A stretch of 64,000 nucleotides of DNA from Sphingomonas sp. Leaf67 (GTDB lineage: Bacteria; Pseudomonadota; Alphaproteobacteria; Sphingomonadales; Sphingomonadaceae). Under the pieces are notes generated by a model. That model was not told the DNA's origin. It did no database searches and saw nothing but the letters and a program-made list of their open reading frames with translations. Within the stretch, counting starts at the first letter, position 1; every line of letters starts with the position of its first letter. The translations under genes and the position numbers were made by a program. The stretch covers positions 496,001-560,000 of the forward strand of contig NZ_LMLP01000001.1 of the NCBI RefSeq assembly GCF_001421965.1, written 5' to 3'. Shown one piece after another: positions 35,340 to 44,152 of the stretch.

Positions 35340-36188
35340 ATGTCCGCACTGCCCGCCCTGTCTCCCGATCAGGATCGACTGAGCCCGCTTAAATTCGCGC
35401 GGCTGTCGGCGCTGATCTTCGATAAGACGGGGATCAAGATGCCCCCTAGCAAGGCGACCATGTTGCAGGGCCGGTTGCAACGGCGGATGCGCGAGGTCGC
35501 TATCGACACGCTGGATGCCTATTGCGATCATTTGTTCGACGGCAGCGCGCACCCCGACGAGATGACCCACCTCATCAACGCGGTGACGACGAACAAGACC
35601 GACTTCTTCCGCGAACCGGGGCATTTCGACTTTATGGCGCAAACCGCGCTGCCGGCGCTGGCCGATACTGGCCAGCGCCGCATCCGGGCGTGGAGCGCCG
35701 CCTGTTCGACCGGGGCCGAACCGTACACGATGGCAATGGTGCTGGACCAGTTCGCGCAGAAGAGCGGGGTGGATTACGGCATCCTCGCCACCGACATCGA
35801 TACGGCCGTGCTCGAAACCGCGCGGCGCGGCATCTATCCGGCGGAGCTCATCGAACCGGTGCCGGCGGCCCTGCGGCAACGCTATGTCGCCACGTCGCGC
35901 GACCGTCGCTCGAACCAGGCACGGATCGTCCCTGCGCTGCGCTCCGCGATCGGTTTCGCCCGGCTGAACCTGATGGATGCCAGCTACCCGGTCGGTGCGC
36001 CGATGGACATCATCTTCTGTCGCAACGTGCTGATCTATTTCGACAAGGAGACGCAGGAAAAGGTGGTGCGTCGGCTGTGCGACTGCCTGCGTCCCGGCGG
36101 CTACCTGTTCCTTGGCCATTCGGAATCGATCGCCGGCATGGACCTGCCGGTCTCGACCGTTTCCTACACCGTTTTCATGAAGGACTGA
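35340..36188 (+). CDS. cheR: chemotaxis protein methyltransferase CheR
   Basis: A 282-residue enzyme that methylates receptor glutamates with S-adenosylmethionine. The N-terminal helical domain ([31 protein letters not shown]) is followed by [16 protein letters not shown], the SAM-binding [34 protein letters not shown] and [17 protein letters not shown], all diagnostic of CheR. No ribosome site better than TTGGAA is visible before the ATG at 35340. It is followed 2 nt later by cheB, giving the usual methylation/demethylation pair. Both receptor genes lie upstream in the same cluster. Confidence 0.96.
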   Translation: MSALPALSPDQDRLSPLKFARLSALIFDKTGIKMPPSKATMLQGRLQRRMREVAIDTLDAYCDHLFDGSAHPDEMTHLINAVTTNKTDFFREPGHFDFMAQTALPALADTGQRRIRAWSAACSTGAEPYTMAMVLDQFAQKSGVDYGILATDIDTAVLETARRGIYPAELIEPVPAALRQRYVATSRDRRSNQARIVPALRSAIGFARLNLMDASYPVGAPMDIIFCRNVLIYFDKETQEKVVRRLCDCLRPGGYLFLGHSESIAGMDLPVSTVSYTVFMKD

Positions 36189-36190
36189 GC

Positions 36191-37267
36191 ATGGCCAAGA
36201 TCCGCGTCCTTGTGATCGACGACAGCGCCAGCGTGCGCCAGGCGATGACCGCCATTCTGAACGAAGACCCCGAGATCGAGGTGATCGCCGCTGCCGCCGA
36301 TCCCTTTGCCGCCGCACGGTATATCCAGGAAGAGATACCCGACGTCATCACCCTCGACGTCGAAATGCCGCGCATGGACGGCGTGACGTTCCTGCGCAAG
36401 CTGATGAGCCAGAAGCCGATCCCGGTGGTGATGTGTTCGTCGCTGGTCGAGGAAGGGTCGGAAACGCTGCTGCACGCGCTGGAAGCAGGTGCGGTCGACG
36501 TGATCCTGAAACCGCGCCTGGGCGTCGCCGACCATCTGAACGATTCCAAGATGCGCATCCGCGACACGGTGAAGGGTGCCGCCCGCGCCCGGCTGCGGTC
36601 ACGCAGCGCATCGGGCCGCATCAGCTCGCCCCCCGAAAAGCTGACCGCCGATGCCGTCCTGCCGCCGCCCACCGGCCGCGCGATGAGCCGTACGACCGAA
36701 ATGGTGGTGTGCATCGGCGCGTCGACCGGCGGGACCGAGGCGCTGCGCGAGGTGCTGGAGGCGCTGCCCGCCAACTCGCCCGGTATCGTCATCGTCCAGC
36801 ATATGCCCGAAAGCTTCACCCGCGCCTTTGCGAAACGGCTGAACGGCCTGTGCCAGGTCGATGTGAAGGAGGCCGAGGACGGCGATACGGTGATGCGCGG
36901 CCATGTGCTGATCGCGCCCGGCGGCCTGCGCCATACCCTGCTCGAACGGCAGGGCGCACGCTATGTCGTGGCGGTCCGCGAAGGGCCGCTGGTCTCGCGC
37001 CATCGCCCGTCGGTCGACGTGCTGTTCCGGTCGGCCGCGCGCAACGCCGGGTCGAACGCGGTCGGGATCATCATGACCGGCATGGGCGACGACGGCGCGC
37101 GCGGCCTGCTCGAAATGAAGCAGGCCGGTGCCCGCACTTTCGCACAGGACGAAGCGACCTCGATCGTGTTCGGCATGCCCAAGGAAGCGATCGCGCGCGG
37201 TGCCGCCGATCGGGTCGTACCGCTTCATAATATTGCCCGCGAATTGCTGATGGCCACGGCGCGATGA
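36191..37267 (+). CDS. cheB: chemotaxis response regulator protein-glutamate methylesterase CheB
   Basis: A 358-residue two-domain protein. The receiver domain carries [12 protein letters not shown], the phospho-acceptor D56 ([11 protein letters not shown]) and a conserved lysine in ILKPRLG. After a basic linker, the methylesterase domain shows the serine nucleophile in [12 protein letters not shown], the histidine in [14 protein letters not shown] and the aspartate in [12 protein letters not shown]. It removes methyl groups from, or deamidates, receptors after phosphorylation by CheA. An AAGGACTGAGC site precedes the ATG, just after the cheR stop. No cheD gene is seen. Confidence 0.96.
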   Translation: MAKIRVLVIDDSASVRQAMTAILNEDPEIEVIAAAADPFAAARYIQEEIPDVITLDVEMPRMDGVTFLRKLMSQKPIPVVMCSSLVEEGSETLLHALEAGAVDVILKPRLGVADHLNDSKMRIRDTVKGAARARLRSRSASGRISSPPEKLTADAVLPPPTGRAMSRTTEMVVCIGASTGGTEALREVLEALPANSPGIVIVQHMPESFTRAFAKRLNGLCQVDVKEAEDGDTVMRGHVLIAPGGLRHTLLERQGARYVVAVREGPLVSRHRPSVDVLFRSAARNAGSNAVGIIMTGMGDDGARGLLEMKQAGARTFAQDEATSIVFGMPKEAIARGAADRVVPLHNIARELLMATAR

Positions 37268-37312
37268 TCGCTGCCACCGCCCCCAGCCGCCCTCTCGCCT
37301 AGGACCCACGTG

Positions 37313-39004
37313 ATGCAGCATTTACGGATCGACACGGCTCAGGCGATGACGATCGAGGCAGCCGATCTGAAGCGGATGCTCGCCCTGATGGCGGCGAGCA
37401 TGGACGCGCGCTTCGTTCGCGCCGGCACGACGCTCGCGACCGCGATCGACACGATCGATCGCATCATCACCTCGATCGAGGGGGTAACCGGGGCGCTCGA
37501 CGAAAGCGTCGCGGGTATCGCCGTCACCAGCCTGAAGGACGTCGCCGCACGGCTCGACGCGCTGCCGGCGGTACAGGCCGAACGCGAAGCGGACATGGCG
37601 CGCATCGGCACCGCCTCGCGCGTGCTGCGCGACCATGTGATGGACATGCGGCAGGCGCTGCGCGTGCTGCACATCTATGGCATGAACATCAAGATCGCCG
37701 CCTCGGGCGAGCCCGCGTTCGTCGGCTTCGTCAACGACATGGGCCAGCGGCTGGCGGCGGGCGAGGAACACCTCGAAGGCTTCCTCGCCAAGCTCAAGGA
37801 ATTGTCGGGCAGCGTCGGCAGCGTGCAGCAGGCCGGCCGCCTGCTCGCGACCGAGGCGAAGAAGATCCTGCCGGCCGTGCCCAAGCGGTTGACCCACGAC
37901 GCCGACGCACTGCACGGCCATCTGGGCAATGTCGCCGCCATGGCGCGCGAAGTGGCGTCGATCGCCCGCACCGTGCAGGGCCGCGTTGCGACCATGCTGG
38001 GCGCGTTGCAGGTCGGCGACAGCACCCGCCAGCGGGTGGAACATGTCGTCTCGGCGCTGCAACTGCTCGACGGGCTGACGCTTGCCGAACCGGTGCAGGA
38101 GGAAGTCACCGGCGTCGTCCACCATCTGCTCGCCGCGCTGCTGGAGGCGAGTTCGGTCGATTTCGACCGCGACGCATCGCTGCTGGTCGCGTCGCTCAAG
38201 GCATTGCAGCCCGACACCCACGGGCTGCTGACCCTGATCGAGGACGATGGCGGCAGCAACGGCCGCCCGTTCCTGATGCAGATCGACCAGGCGGTCGGCG
38301 AGATCGCGATCCTCACCGGACAGTTGCAGGAGGCCGACCAGCGTTCGGCATCGATGCTGGGCCTCATCACCGAAACGGTCGACGAACTGACCGGTCGCCT
38401 CGAACATCTTCAGCGCGTCCAGTTCAACGTACAGGACATCGCCACCAACACCCGCCTGCTGTGCCGCCGCCATGGTGATCTGGGCAAGGCGGTGTCGGTC
38501 GTCGCGGGGGAGGTGGACATCTATGCCCATTCGCTCGGCAACGCGATGCGCGGCATCGGCCAGCCGATCCACGAACTGGCCGAGGTCAACGCCGCGCTCG
38601 CCACCAAGCGCGACAATAGCATCGGGGGCGACATGGGCGCCAAGCTGGCCCAGGCGCTGACCGTCATTCGCGAGGGGTGCCAGCGCACCGACATGGCGGT
38701 CCGCGAAGGCGGCGACGATGCCCGGCAGTTGATCGAGCTGTTGACCATCACCGGCGACGAAATCGGTGCCGAACTGGCGCTTGGCGCTACGATGCGACAG
38801 GCGGCGATCGTGCTGTCGGCCAGCACGCTGTCTCCCGACCTGTCCGACGACACGCTGGCCACGCTCGGCACGCTGCTGCCGCAGATCGCCACGCTCTACA
38901 CCATGGCGCAGGAACGCGACATCCACGCCGCCAACGTCCCCCCCGGCTTCGCCGTCGCAAGCGCGGTCATCGAGGAAGACGAGGACGACGACGGGCTGTT
39001 CTAA
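37313..39004 (+). CDS. helical chemotaxis-operon protein with CheZ-like motifs and MCP-like hairpins
   Basis: A 563-residue, almost entirely helical soluble protein, last gene of the che cluster. I see no exact family. Two segments resemble receptor hairpin tips: 115-150 (YGMNIKIAASGEPAFVGFVN) and 371-410 (ATNTRLLCRRHGDLGKAVS, then VVAGEV), the latter matching the [14 protein letters not shown]...FAVVASEV pattern of the nearby receptors. Residues 236-240 read DSTRQ, the DxxxQ arrangement used by CheZ phosphatases, in a helix VGDSTRQRVEHV. The C-terminus, EEDEDDDGLF, recalls the acidic CheY-binding tail of CheZ. No other CheY phosphatase gene is present in the cluster. A CheY-P phosphatase role is inferred. 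The ATG at 37313 lies 8 nt after AGGA. Confidence 0.7.
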   Translation: MQHLRIDTAQAMTIEAADLKRMLALMAASMDARFVRAGTTLATAIDTIDRIITSIEGVTGALDESVAGIAVTSLKDVAARLDALPAVQAEREADMARIGTASRVLRDHVMDMRQALRVLHIYGMNIKIAASGEPAFVGFVNDMGQRLAAGEEHLEGFLAKLKELSGSVGSVQQAGRLLATEAKKILPAVPKRLTHDADALHGHLGNVAAMAREVASIARTVQGRVATMLGALQVGDSTRQRVEHVVSALQLLDGLTLAEPVQEEVTGVVHHLLAALLEASSVDFDRDASLLVASLKALQPDTHGLLTLIEDDGGSNGRPFLMQIDQAVGEIAILTGQLQEADQRSASMLGLITETVDELTGRLEHLQRVQFNVQDIATNTRLLCRRHGDLGKAVSVVAGEVDIYAHSLGNAMRGIGQPIHELAEVNAALATKRDNSIGGDMGAKLAQALTVIREGCQRTDMAVREGGDDARQLIELLTITGDEIGAELALGATMRQAAIVLSASTLSPDLSDDTLATLGTLLPQIATLYTMAQERDIHAANVPPGFAVASAVIEEDEDDDGLF

Positions 39005-39026
39005 GGGACCGTCCGACCGGACACGG

Positions 39027-39047
39027 CCCGCTTCGTACCGAAGCGGG
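39027..39047 (+). terminator. stem-loop at the end of the chemotaxis operon
   Basis: CCCGCTTCG (39027-39035) and CGAAGCGGG (39039-39047) form a perfect 9-bp stem with a 3-nt loop, 22 nt after the last che-cluster stop. No T-run follows. It could end the transcript with help from Rho or stabilise its 3' end. Confidence 0.5.
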
Positions 39048-39086
39048 TCGCTATCCCCGGCGCGGGGAAACCGCTAGAGCGCCCGC

Positions 39087-39665
39087 GTGTCCACCCCCGT
39101 GCCCCCCACCCGATCGCAGCGTCTGAAGGCTGCGACCACCGACCTGCACGACCGGCTCGATGCGCGGATCATGGCGCTCGATCCCTTCGCCGCGCCCGAA
39201 CGCTATATCCGGTTCCTGCGGGTGCAGCAGGCGTTTCATGACGCGCTCGCCCCGCTCCACACCGAACCGGCGCTGCGGGCGCTGATCCCCGATCTGGCCG
39301 AGCATGATCGCTCCGCCGCGATCGCCGCCGATCTGCGCGACGTCGCACTCCCGCCACCCGCGCTGCCCGATGCCGATCCGGTGCCGGCCGACCTGCCCGC
39401 CGCGCTCGGCTGGCTCTACGTCGCCGAAGGATCGTCGCTGGGCGCGGCGTTCCTGATCAAGGCGGCGCAGCGTATAGGCTTCGACTCCGACCATGGCGCG
39501 CGCCATCTTGCCGGCCATCCCGATGGTCGCGCCGCGCACTGGCGACGCTTCACCGCCGTGATCGACGATGCGGCGATGACCGATGCGGAGGAGGCGCGGA
39601 TGATCGATGCCGCCCGTGCCGCCTTCGCACGGTTCCGTGCGCTAACCGAGGCGGCCTTCGCCTGA
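39087..39665 (+). CDS. biliverdin-producing haem oxygenase
   Basis: A 192-residue member of the HemO/BphO group that opens haem to biliverdin, CO and iron. The proximal histidine is in TTDLHDRLDARIMAL near residue 21, and the distal helix reads GWLYVAEGSSLGAAFL, the family signature. The start is a GTG at 39087 with AGAG upstream. Such genes usually accompany a bacteriophytochrome, whose chromophore they supply, or an iron-uptake system. Neither is adjacent here, although a phytochrome could lie elsewhere in the genome. The 3' end overlaps the convergent TetR gene by 24 nt. Confidence 0.9.
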   Translation: MSTPVPPTRSQRLKAATTDLHDRLDARIMALDPFAAPERYIRFLRVQQAFHDALAPLHTEPALRALIPDLAEHDRSAAIAADLRDVALPPPALPDADPVPADLPAALGWLYVAEGSSLGAAFLIKAAQRIGFDSDHGARHLAGHPDGRAAHWRRFTAVIDDAAMTDAEEARMIDAARAAFARFRALTEAAFA

Positions 39666-40250
39666 CGCGATGGCCAGCGTCTCGCGCACGCGGGCCAGCG
39701 CCATCTCGACCGGCTGCGCCTCGCCCATCAGCGCGAAACTGCCGGTCAGGTCGAACATGCAATGGCCGTGGACCGTCGCCACCAGCGAGCGGGCGAGGTG
39801 CGGCACTTCCGGTGCCGTTTCCGCCGGCAGCACCGCCGCGATCTCCCGTATGACGATCCGGGTAAGTTCGCCGCGCTGCCGGTGATCCTCGTCCGGCAAT
39901 ACGAAATCGTCGGGCAGATGATGGTCGTAGATCGCCAGCCACAGATTGCGGTTCGTGCGCGCGAACGCGAAATAGCTTTCGACCAGACAGCGGATGCGGT
40001 CGCCGCCGCTCGCCGCCAGCATCGCCTCCAGATCCCTGGCCCAGATGCCGAAGGTCCGCGTGTTCAGCGCGACGACGAACCGGTCGTAACTGCCGAAGAC
40101 GTTGTAGAGCGTACCGATCGAATAGCCGATCCGTTTGGCGACCTCACGCGCCGAAAACCGTGCGAACCCGACCTCGGCCAGATGCCGGTGCCCCTCGACC
40201 AGCAGCATGCGTTCGATCTCCGCGCGGCTGTGATCCGACCTGCGTCCCAT
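39642..40250 (-). CDS. TetR/AcrR family transcriptional regulator
   Basis: A 202-residue repressor-type protein. The N-terminal helix-turn-helix domain reads MLLVEGHRHLAEVGFARFSA and REVAKRIGYSIGTLYNVFGS, ending in the typical Y-x-x-F. The C-terminal ligand domain contains RNLWLAIYDHHLPDDFVLP and HGHCMFDLTGSFALM, like the WHG-type TetR subgroup. The start at 40250 gives a normal length; the longer frame upstream runs into the palindromic element at 40303-40443. Its own promoter therefore lies against that repeat. No efflux pump or other obvious target adjoins it, so the regulon is unknown. Confidence 0.88.
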   Translation of the reverse strand: MGRRSDHSRAEIERMLLVEGHRHLAEVGFARFSAREVAKRIGYSIGTLYNVFGSYDRFVVALNTRTFGIWARDLEAMLAASGGDRIRCLVESYFAFARTNRNLWLAIYDHHLPDDFVLPDEDHRQRGELTRIVIREIAAVLPAETAPEVPHLARSLVATVHGHCMFDLTGSFALMGEAQPVEMALARVRETLAIASGEGRLG

Positions 40251-40302
40251 GGCGCGGGTGATAGCATCGAACGCGGGCGAAGCGACCGCGAAAGTGGCGG
40301 CT

Positions 40303-40443
40303 GTTTGGAAACGCGCGGTTGCGCGTATTGCGGTGCCGGCCCGCTCCCCCACCCGACCACCCACAGGGTACACTCGATGGGTGGTCGGGTGGGGGAGCGG
40401 GCCGGCACCGCTATGCAACTCGCCCTTTCACGAGTTTCCAAAC
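40303..40443. repeat. 141-bp MITE-like palindromic element with 34-bp perfect inner stem
   Basis: The outer ends are GTTTGGAAAC (40303-40312) and its exact complement GTTTCCAAAC (40434-40443). The core is a perfect 34-bp inverted repeat, 40330-40363 against 40378-40411, around a 14-nt loop; between core and ends the arms match only partly. Terminal inverted repeats around a palindrome without any coding capacity suggest a miniature inverted-repeat element. It fills most of the gap between the TetR start and the histidine-kinase stop and could also act as a terminator for the latter. Confidence 0.75.
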
Positions 40444-40449
40444 GCATTC

Positions 40450-41844
40450 TTACGCCGCCGGCGCGTCGAACCGCCCCGGCAGCACCAGCACGAACCGCGC
40501 ACCCTGTCCCGGCGCACTGTCGACCAGGATGTCGCCGCCCATCGCCCGTGCCAGCCGCCGCGCGATATACAGGCCAAGGCCGCTGCCCCCCGCCTCGGTC
40601 GGGTCGACCCGGCCGAACTTGGCGAAGATGCGCTCGTGATCGGCGGCGGCGATGCCCTTGCCCTGATCGGCGACGATTACGCAGGCATTGTCGCCATCGC
40701 GCTCCAGCCGGATCCACACCGTACCGGTCGGCGGCGAATACCGCACCGCATTGCCGATCAGGTTGACCATCACCTGCAACACCCGACGGAACTCACCATG
40801 CGCGGGCAGCGAATCGTCGAACGAGGGCCGGTCGATGCGGACATTGCCCTGCACCGCCCGCACCGCCAGCAATCCCGCCGCCCGTCGCGCGACATCGGCG
40901 AGGTCGATCGCCTCGTCCGCGACCTCGAAATCGGTCCGCTCGATCGCCGACAGATCCTCCAGATCGTCGACCAACCCCATCAGGTGGCGGCCGGCACTGG
41001 CGATATCGGCGGCATAGGCGACATAGTCGTCGCGCAACGGACCATCGGCCTGCGCCGACATGCTGTCGGCATTGGCGATGATCCGCCCCAGCGGATGGCG
41101 CAGCGCCCGCCCGATCCGCCGGCTGAACCCGTCGGGCAGGTCGGTGTTCGGCTCGTCCGCGGGCGTCGTGAAGGGGGCCGGTGGCGGCGGATCGATCGCA
41201 TGGACCGCGCCGTCGAACCCGGCGAACTGACCGCGCGCGTCGATCCGCGGCACCGCCGACAGCCGGACCCGGTGCCGGGTGCCGCGAATACCCGCTTCCT
41301 GCCCCTCGAACCGCGCCTGCGACGCCAGCGCCCCCAGAATCGGAAACCCGCCCTCGCCATCGTCACTCAGCGAAAACAGGCGCGTGATCGGTTGCCCCAG
41401 CACCGTCTGCGAATCGAACCCGAACCGATCCCCGGCCTGATCCGATACATGGGTCAGGTGCAGCGCCGCATCGGTCGTCCACATCCAGTCGGCATCGGCG
41501 CGCAGGAAATCTGCGGCCCGGCGCGGGGCATGGACCGCTTCCCACGGCGCGCCCGCCTGCCAGCCGCTGACCTCCAGCCGGATGCCGAGCTCGTCGGGTT
41601 CGGCGCGCACCGTCAGCGTAACGTCGTCATCGCCATCGGCAGCGACGATCGCCCGGGTCAGCGGAATGCCCAGCCGCCGGACCAGCCGCACCAGCGCGGC
41701 GATCTGCGGTACCGCGACCGCCCGTCCCTGTCCGCCGCCGGCCCGGCGGTTCAGATCGGCCAGCCGCGGTTCGGCGTCGAGCAACAGCCCGTCCGCCGAC
41801 AGCCGCCCGATGGCGGGCGCCGCGCCTAACCGCATATCGATCAC
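40450..41844 (-). CDS. PAS-domain sensor histidine kinase, soluble
   Basis: A protein of about 464 residues with no membrane segment. A PAS-like sensor occupies the middle (DADWMWTTDAALHLTHVSDQ, GQPITRLFSLSDDG). The transmitter has an unusual H box, RALRHPLGRIIANADSM, then the N box NLIGNAVRYSP, the G1 box DQGKGIA and the G2 box GGSGLGLYIARRLA. All catalytic elements are present. The start is the GTG at 41844, which overlaps the DUF2336 gene stop; an ATG three codons later is an alternative. No response regulator gene adjoins it, so the partner is unknown. It is cotranscribed with the DUF2336 gene. Confidence 0.88.
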   Translation of the reverse strand: MIDMRLGAAPAIGRLSADGLLLDAEPRLADLNRRAGGGQGRAVAVPQIAALVRLVRRLGIPLTRAIVAADGDDDVTLTVRAEPDELGIRLEVSGWQAGAPWEAVHAPRRAADFLRADADWMWTTDAALHLTHVSDQAGDRFGFDSQTVLGQPITRLFSLSDDGEGGFPILGALASQARFEGQEAGIRGTRHRVRLSAVPRIDARGQFAGFDGAVHAIDPPPPAPFTTPADEPNTDLPDGFSRRIGRALRHPLGRIIANADSMSAQADGPLRDDYVAYAADIASAGRHLMGLVDDLEDLSAIERTDFEVADEAIDLADVARRAAGLLAVRAVQGNVRIDRPSFDDSLPAHGEFRRVLQVMVNLIGNAVRYSPPTGTVWIRLERDGDNACVIVADQGKGIAAADHERIFAKFGRVDPTEAGGSGLGLYIARRLARAMGGDILVDSAPGQGARFVLVLPGRFDAPAA

Positions 41845-42935
41845 TCAGCAGATCCCAACGCCAACATCGCGGCATGATATTCCGCATCCAGTGCCATCGG
41901 GGCAAGTGCCACACGCGCCGCTTCGGGCGTTACCGCCATGATACTGTCGATCCGGTCGGCGAATTGTTCGATATCGCGCAGCGGCTCGGCCTCGGTCAGG
42001 GCAAAGCCGATCCGCGCGATCGTCGCCCGATCGGTGGCCAGCGCCCGCAGCACGACCCACAGCCGCGCGCCGTCGGTGTCGATCACCAGATCGCGGACCC
42101 GGTCGAATGCCAGCCCGCTCGCCCGCGCGATGAACGCGACGAACAGCACCAGCCGCCCGTCGCCGATCGCCTCGGTCAACAGCGCGGGCACTTCCTCACC
42201 CTGTGCATCGATCGCCTGCGCCAGCCGCATCGCCGCGATCTCCAGCGGCACCAGTTCGCCCTGCATGTCGATCGCGCGGCGCACCGCTTCGGCCAGCGCG
42301 GCGTCGAGCGCACCGATCGCCTCGCCCGCCGGCACCGATTCGCGCAGCGCCGCCGCGACCCACCATGCGATCCGGGCATGGAGCGGCCGGACCAGATCGA
42401 CTGCCGCGACGCCGCCATCGATCACCGACCCGCGCCGCGCCTGCGCCGCCAGCATCGCGATCGCGGCGGCGGAGACCAGCCGGTCGCTCGCCTGTGCCAG
42501 CCGTGCGATCATCGTCGGCCGGTCCCCGACCTCGATCACCATCGTCGGCAGCGCGCGGGCGATCGTGTCGAGCCGGACGCGGGCGAACAACTCGCCGAAC
42601 AGTGCCGGATCGCGGAACAGCCCGGCCCGCCGGACGCGGCCGAAGGTCGACGGCACCATCCGCAGCCCCTGCGCCACCTCCGCCTGCCCGCGTGAGATGA
42701 GCAGCCTCGCGGCATGGTCGCGGATCTCTGCCTCGACGCTGGCGACGGTCGCGCGCATCGTCGCGTCGAGCCGCGCCGCCGTGCGATCGTCGATCCGGGC
42801 GTCGACGGGCAGGTGAAAATGATCGGCGGCCGCGCGCAATCGGCGATGGCCGGCGCGCTCTGCCGCCGCGACATGGTCGAGCAGATAAGCAGCGGAAGCA
42901 TCGGCATCGCGGGTATCGAGCAGATCGTCGGACAT
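41841..42935 (-). CDS. DUF2336 domain-containing protein
   Basis: A 364-residue helical protein of the alphaproteobacterial DUF2336 family, rich in Ala, Arg and Asp. It resembles HEAT-like repeats, with segments such as LRMVPSTFGRVRRAGLFRDP, FARVRLDTIARALPTMVIE and LRALATDRATIARIGFALTE. Its function is unknown; members often sit beside two-component or motility genes. The ATG at 42935 is chosen because the only upstream alternative is a TTG. It overlaps the histidine kinase gene (GTGA), so the two probably work together, perhaps with the DUF2336 protein modulating the kinase. Confidence 0.82.
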   Translation of the reverse strand: MSDDLLDTRDADASAAYLLDHVAAAERAGHRRLRAAADHFHLPVDARIDDRTAARLDATMRATVASVEAEIRDHAARLLISRGQAEVAQGLRMVPSTFGRVRRAGLFRDPALFGELFARVRLDTIARALPTMVIEVGDRPTMIARLAQASDRLVSAAAIAMLAAQARRGSVIDGGVAAVDLVRPLHARIAWWVAAALRESVPAGEAIGALDAALAEAVRRAIDMQGELVPLEIAAMRLAQAIDAQGEEVPALLTEAIGDGRLVLFVAFIARASGLAFDRVRDLVIDTDGARLWVVLRALATDRATIARIGFALTEAEPLRDIEQFADRIDSIMAVTPEAARVALAPMALDAEYHAAMLALGSAE

Positions 42936-42970
42936 GGTACTCGCATTAACCAATGGCGGTTAAGGCGATC

Positions 42971-44143
42971 CTAAGCCCGACGCCGCAAATGTTCGATAGC
43001 ACTGGCAAGCGTGACGCCTGCATGAACGGCGACCAATGCCAGCCCCGCCGTCACGATTCCAGCCAGTGCGAACGGCGCGACCAGTACCAAAGCCGTCGCC
43101 GCCGTCGCCGCCCAGGGCGGTCGCGATGCCGGAATCCGCCGTGTCAGGATCGTCACGACGACCCCCGTCAGCGCGAGGACCGCCGCCGTCCCCGCCGACA
43201 CGATCAGCGACTGGACCATCCCTATCCCAAGGATTCCCGCTACTCCAAGCACTTCCAGCCCACGTTCCTGCAGGGCGGCATGACCGTCCTCGCCGCGCAG
43301 CCAGCCGAGCAGCGAACCCGCCGACAGCAGCACCATCGCCATGAACAGAAGGACCGCCGCGCCGCCGACGTCCCAAAATGGGATCGCGGCCAATCCGAAA
43401 AGTCCGAGCACGCCGCCGGCGATACCGACCGCGACATCGGGCACCTTGCGCCGGACCAGCAACGGCAGGACCAGCCGCGTGACTGGCGTGAAGACGAACC
43501 GGTCGATCCATCCGGTGCGCTGTTCGGCCAGCGACGCCAGCACGTCCTTGCTGCGCACCTCCAGCGTGCCGGCATCGCGCTCGACGCCATGCCCCGACCG
43601 CGCAGCCTTGGCCGGCAGCAGGACGTGCTTCGCGCGCGCCTGGGTCGCGACGCGCAGCAACGTCGACTGGAAATCATATTCGCGCGGCAGCCGAGCGGCG
43701 TCCTCCAGCCGATCGACCGACAGCGTCGCGACCCCGGCCCAGCAATGCCCCGAATCAACCCGCTCGACCGATGTCGCATCGCCGGTCGGGGTGACCAGCA
43801 GCGTGTCGACCGGTTCGAGCGCCATGTTGGCGACGACCGCATCGGTCGTGACCAGCCCGTCGGCCAGCGCGACGATGACGGCCAGCGGATGCGCCTTCGC
43901 CTTCGCTTCCTCGGCCGATCGCACAATATCGACGGTCGTCCCGCGCCGCCCGATGCGATTGACCGCCGCCGCCAGCGCGGGTGTCATCCGCCCGACCGCG
44001 ACCAGCAATTGCGCCGCGCCCGCCGCGATCAACAGCCGTGCCTGATATTCGATCAGGCTCATACCGCCGAACGGCAGGGTTGCCGCCAGCACGCCCGGCT
44101 GGTGTTCGGCTTCTTCGGTCGCGAAAATCAGGCCGGTGAGCAT
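42971..44143 (-). CDS. membrane protein resembling a degenerate nucleotidyltransferase/CDP-alcohol phosphotransferase fusion
   Basis: A 390-residue protein. Residues 1-165 resemble a nucleotidyltransferase fold (ATLPFGGMSLIEYQARLLIA, ADGLVTTDAVVANMA) but lack a clear GxGxR loop. Residues 200-390 are membrane helices beginning with TGWIDRFVFTPVTRLVLPLL, which recalls the start of the CDP-alcohol phosphatidyltransferase domain in bifunctional inositol-phosphate cytidylyltransferase/DIPP synthases. However, the catalytic DGxxAR...GxxxDxxxD motif is absent. I would call it a non-catalytic relative of such lipid or solute synthases; function unknown. It is followed by DUF2336 on the same strand, 35 nt away. 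Confidence 0.6.
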   Translation of the reverse strand: MLTGLIFATEEAEHQPGVLAATLPFGGMSLIEYQARLLIAAGAAQLLVAVGRMTPALAAAVNRIGRRGTTVDIVRSAEEAKAKAHPLAVIVALADGLVTTDAVVANMALEPVDTLLVTPTGDATSVERVDSGHCWAGVATLSVDRLEDAARLPREYDFQSTLLRVATQARAKHVLLPAKAARSGHGVERDAGTLEVRSKDVLASLAEQRTGWIDRFVFTPVTRLVLPLLVRRKVPDVAVGIAGGVLGLFGLAAIPFWDVGGAAVLLFMAMVLLSAGSLLGWLRGEDGHAALQERGLEVLGVAGILGIGMVQSLIVSAGTAAVLALTGVVVTILTRRIPASRPPWAATAATALVLVAPFALAGIVTAGLALVAVHAGVTLASAIEHLRRRA

Positions 44144-44152
44144 CGCGTCCGG

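Noticed and set aside
37322-38926. Long minus-strand frame opposite the last chemotaxis gene
   Set aside because: His/Arg/Asp-rich composition without domains; the plus-strand frame has a ribosome site and recognisable motifs.
40319-40450. Short protein-like frames across the palindrome, similar on both strands
   Set aside because: The similarity is caused by the inverted repeat itself; there is no ribosome site or homology.
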